Shown piece by piece: positions 61,384 through 64,000 of a stretch of 64,000 nt of DNA. A program made the position numbers and the translations under genes. This stretch comes from Thermomicrobiales bacterium (lineage in GTDB: Bacteria; Chloroflexota; Chloroflexia; Thermomicrobiales; UBA6265). The stretch lies in the NCBI GenBank assembly GCA_030447415.1, contig JAUJOZ010000012.1, forward strand, positions 1-64,000, in the 5' to 3' direction. Under the pieces are notes generated by a model. It was not told the DNA's origin. It was given only the letters and a program-made list of their open reading frames with translations, and ran no database searches. Positions within the stretch are counted from its first letter, which is position 1. Each line of letters starts with the position of its first letter.

Positions 61384-64000
61384 CTAGACCGCGCCCTCCA
61401 TGTTGCGCTTGGCCTGCGCCTCGGTCTCCGATTCCGGGCTCACCGCCGCTGGCACCGGCTCCGGTGCTCGAGCGGTCCAGGTATGCCCCGGGGCGACGCG
61501 ACCCGCCAGGATCTCCACGATGTGGCGCGTCGAGCGGTCGGTGAAGTGCTCGATCTGTTGCCGGCAGGAGACGCCGGCGACGCTGATGACCGTCTCCTTG
61601 GCCGCGGCGTTGACGGCCGGGAAGAGGCGCTCCTCCCCGATCGCGCGCGAGACGTCGTAGTGCTCGGCCTCGTACCCGAAGGAGCCGGCCATGCCGCAGC
61701 ACCCGGCACCGCTCTCGGTCGGTCGGCAGCCGGCGGCGCGCAGGATCGCCAGCGACGGTCCTACCCCGATCAGCGCCTTCTGATGGCAATGGCCGTGGAA
61801 GAGGACCTGTGGCCCCGGCCCGCGCTTCCAGGCGATGCCGAGATCCTCGGCGGCGTGGAGCTTGGCCAGGAACTCGTCGAGCATGAAGGCTTGCTCCGCG
61901 ACCGTCGTGACGTCGGCGTTGCGCGGCAGCAGGTCGGCGTACTCGTCGCGCAGTGTCAGGATGCAACTCGGCTCCGTGCCGACGATCGGGATGCCGCGCT
62001 TCGCGTACGGCGCCAGCAACGCCACGTTCTTTTTCGCCACCTTGCGCGCGTCGCCAATCAAACCCTTGGAGAGCATCGGCCGGCCGCAGCAAGCCCGGCG
62101 CTCCTCGACGATCACCTCGAATCCGGCCGCTTCCAGCAGCTTCACCGCCGCCAGCCCGATTCGCGGGTAGTTGTAGGTCGTGACGGTGTCGTGGAAATAG
62201 ACCACCTGCCCGCGCGTCGGCCGCCCCGCCGGCTGGTGACGCCGGTGGGTGCGCCAGCGCTGGACGAAGGTCCGCCGCGCGAACGGCGAGAGGCGGCGCT
62301 CCGGGTGGACACCGAGGGCGCGCAGCACCGGTTTGGCGAGCGGCGTCCGCAGCCCGAGGTTAGCGGTCAGCGGCAGCTTCGAGGACAGCTTCGAGACGGT
62401 GTGGATGTGGCCGAAGACGCGCGCGCGCAAGGGCGTGCCGTTGGCGGCGTGGTAATGGGCGAGGTGCTCTGCTTTGATCTTCGCCATGTCGACGCTGGAC
62501 GGGCACTCCGTCTTGCACGCCTTGCACGAGATGCACAGGTCGAGGACGTCGTAGGTGGCGCGTGAGGTGAAGTCGCTCCGGTCGAGCGCCTGGCCGGCCA
62601 GCGCGTTGCGCAGCGCGTTGGCGCGGCCGCGGGTGGTGTCCTGCTCGTCCTTGGTCGCCATGTAGGACGGACACATCGTCCCGGCCTTCAGCTTGCGGCA
62701 GACCCCGGCGCCGTTGCACATCTCGACCGCCCGCATGAAGCCCCCCTCGCGCGAGAAGTCGAGGTGAGTCTTCAGCTCCTTCGGCGCGTAGGCAGGGCCA
62801 TAGCGAAGGTGCTCGGTCATCGGCGGGGCGTCGACCACCTTGCCGGGGTTCATCTTGCCCTGCGGGTCGAAGATCGCCTTGAATTCGCGCATCGCCCCGT
62901 AGAGATCGGGGCCGAAGATCGTCGGGTTCAGCTCCGACCGCTGCAGGCCATCACCGTGCTCACCGCTCATCACCCCGCCGAAGCGGCGCGCAAGGTCGGC
63001 GGCGGCGTGGGCCAGGTCGTTCATCGCCGAGATGCCCTGTACCGTCTTGAGGTTCAGGAGCGGCCGGATGTGGAGGCAGCCGGCGGAGGCGTGCGCGTAG
63101 TAGGCCGCAGTCGTGCCATGCGCCTTGACCAGCGCCTCGACCGCACCGACGTACTCCGCCAGGTGCCCCACCGGGACCGACACGTCCTCGATCACCGGCA
63201 CCGGCTTGGCATCGCCCCGCACGCTCATCAGCAGGCCGAGCCCCGCCTTGCGCACCGACCAGACGTCGGCCTGACGGGCGGCGTCGAGCACCCGCTGCGG
63301 ATCGGCACTCAAACCCACCCGCTTGGCCGCTAGGTGGGCTTGCAGCCGGGCGCACTTCTGCTCCAGCTCGCGCTCGGTCTCGCCGTAGAACTCGACGGCG
63401 AGGACCGCTGCCGGGTCGCCCTCAATGAAGGCGATCTGGCGGGCGTAGCCCGGCTGCGAGCGCGTCAGGTTGACGAGCATCCGATCCATCAGCTCGATCG
63501 CCGACGGCTCCATCTCCAGGATCGTCGGCGTGGCGGCCATGGCGGCGACGAGGTCGTCGAACTGGAGGAGGACCAGCCCGGTGCGGGTGGGCGTCGGCAC
63601 CAGGTCGAGCGTGACTTGAAGAGTCGTCGTCAGCGTCCCCTCGGAGGCGGCGAGGAGCCGCGCCGGGTTGAACGCTTCGTCCGGCTTGAGGAACTGGTCG
63701 AGCCCGTAGCCGGTGGCACGGCGCCAGTGAGGCGGGAAGTCGCGCGCGATCAGGTCGCAGTGCCGCTCCCGGAAGTCAAGCAGTTGGGCGAAGAGCCGCC
63801 CGGTCGGGTCGTCGAGCGCGGCGCGGCCGGCGAGCGCAGCCGGCGTCGCCGGCCCAAGCTCGATGGTGCCGCCGTCGTACGGGGCGATCCGGGCGGAGCG
63901 GACGTGATCGCTCGTCATCCCGTAGAGGATGGAGTGGGCACCGGCCGAGTTGTTGCCGATCACCCCGCCGACGGTGGCGCGGTTGCCGGACGAAGGATCG
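61384..64000 (-). CDS. FAD-binding and (Fe-S)-binding oxidoreductase (D-lactate/glycolate dehydrogenase-like), 5' end beyond the window
   Basis: At least 872 residues, with the start outside the window. FAD-oxidase part: VGGVIGNNSAGAHSILYG, ADVWSVRKAGLGLLMSVRGD, FGGVMSGEHGDGLQRSELNP, FDPQGKMNPGKVVD. Ferredoxin-like part: CNGAGVCRKLKAGTMCPSYM and LCISCKACKTECPSSVDMAK. GlcF/CCG part: RRACCGRPMLSKGL, GTEPSCILTLRDEY, FHGHCHQKALIG and SGAGCCGMAGSFGYE. This is the fused GlcD-GlcF layout, which oxidises a 2-hydroxy acid and passes electrons to quinone or a carrier. The C-terminal tail is duplicated at 59816-59985. Confidence 0.9.
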   Translation of the reverse strand, partial: DPSSGNRATVGGVIGNNSAGAHSILYGMTSDHVRSARIAPYDGGTIELGPATPAALAGRAALDDPTGRLFAQLLDFRERHCDLIARDFPPHWRRATGYGLDQFLKPDEAFNPARLLAASEGTLTTTLQVTLDLVPTPTRTGLVLLQFDDLVAAMAATPTILEMEPSAIELMDRMLVNLTRSQPGYARQIAFIEGDPAAVLAVEFYGETERELEQKCARLQAHLAAKRVGLSADPQRVLDAARQADVWSVRKAGLGLLMSVRGDAKPVPVIEDVSVPVGHLAEYVGAVEALVKAHGTTAAYYAHASAGCLHIRPLLNLKTVQGISAMNDLAHAAADLARRFGGVMSGEHGDGLQRSELNPTIFGPDLYGAMREFKAIFDPQGKMNPGKVVDAPPMTEHLRYGPAYAPKELKTHLDFSREGGFMRAVEMCNGAGVCRKLKAGTMCPSYMATKDEQDTTRGRANALRNALAGQALDRSDFTSRATYDVLDLCISCKACKTECPSSVDMAKIKAEHLAHYHAANGTPLRARVFGHIHTVSKLSSKLPLTANLGLRTPLAKPVLRALGVHPERRLSPFARRTFVQRWRTHRRHQPAGRPTRGQVVYFHDTVTTYNYPRIGLAAVKLLEAAGFEVIVEERRACCGRPMLSKGLIGDARKVAKKNVALLAPYAKRGIPIVGTEPSCILTLRDEYADLLPRNADVTTVAEQAFMLDEFLAKLHAAEDLGIAWKRGPGPQVLFHGHCHQKALIGVGPSLAILRAAGCRPTESGAGCCGMAGSFGYEAEHYDVSRAIGEERLFPAVNAAAKETVISVAGVSCRQQIEHFTDRSTRHIVEILAGRVAPGHTWTARAPEPVPAAVSPESETEAQAKRNMEGAV

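Overview
High-GC bacterial chromosome of the kind seen in the Thermomicrobia/Sphaerobacter branch of Chloroflexota. The assignment is inference. It rests on Tat-secreted cysteine-rich proteins with an FD-(A/D)-x-T/W-R leader, two large LuxR regulators built from an ATPase, TPRs and a C-terminal HTH, two luciferase-like flavin oxidoreductases, SpaA-like surface proteins with (L/A)PNTG ends and a CYP152 peroxygenase. I saw no rRNA, tRNA, CRISPR array, phage or intact insertion sequence.

Layout. 0-7 kb: a 2341-residue cell-surface protein with about 20 tandem SpaA/Cna-B-like modules. 7-16 kb: a luciferase-like oxidoreductase, an HNH endonuclease, a DUF917 protein and a hydantoinase separated by a Phd-PIN toxin-antitoxin pair, a SIMPL protein and an aldo/keto reductase. 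16-26 kb: an HtrA protease, then two LuxR-ATPase-TPR regulators bracketing cysteine-rich exported proteins. 26-33 kb: a second LPNTG protein, a HipA-like kinase with DUF3037, a frameshifted radical SAM gene, a small membrane protein, a CYP152 P450 and a lone receiver domain. 33-42 kb: an epimerase with a GNAT protein, a second luciferase-like gene, secreted proteins and parAB. 42-49 kb: a phosphotransferase, a broken alpha/beta hydrolase, a compact small-peptide transcription unit, a YfhO membrane protein and a frameshifted PAP2 phosphatase.

49-59.5 kb is the most unusual region. Five tightly overlapping minus-strand genes encode a CHAT-SIR2 fusion, an nSTAND ATPase-membrane-WD40 (14 blades) protein, a caspase-like clan CD protease and two proteins I do not recognise. 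This looks like a sensor/NTPase/effector conflict (abortive infection or programmed cell death) system. Next to it lie a mazEF pair with a palindromic operator and a PD-(D/E)XK-like protein, flanked by a duplicated 3' end of an FAD/Fe-S oxidase gene, which marks an acquired segment.

Five genes are broken by one change each: in-frame TGA in a LuxR regulator, in-frame TAG in a hydrolase and in the nSTAND-WD40 gene, and 1-nt deletions in the radical SAM and PAP2 genes. The parts otherwise stay intact, so either the sequence carries errors or decay is very recent. G-rich repeat tracts supply the last codons and stop of several genes, and REP-like GTAGGGGC palindromes lie at two gene ends.
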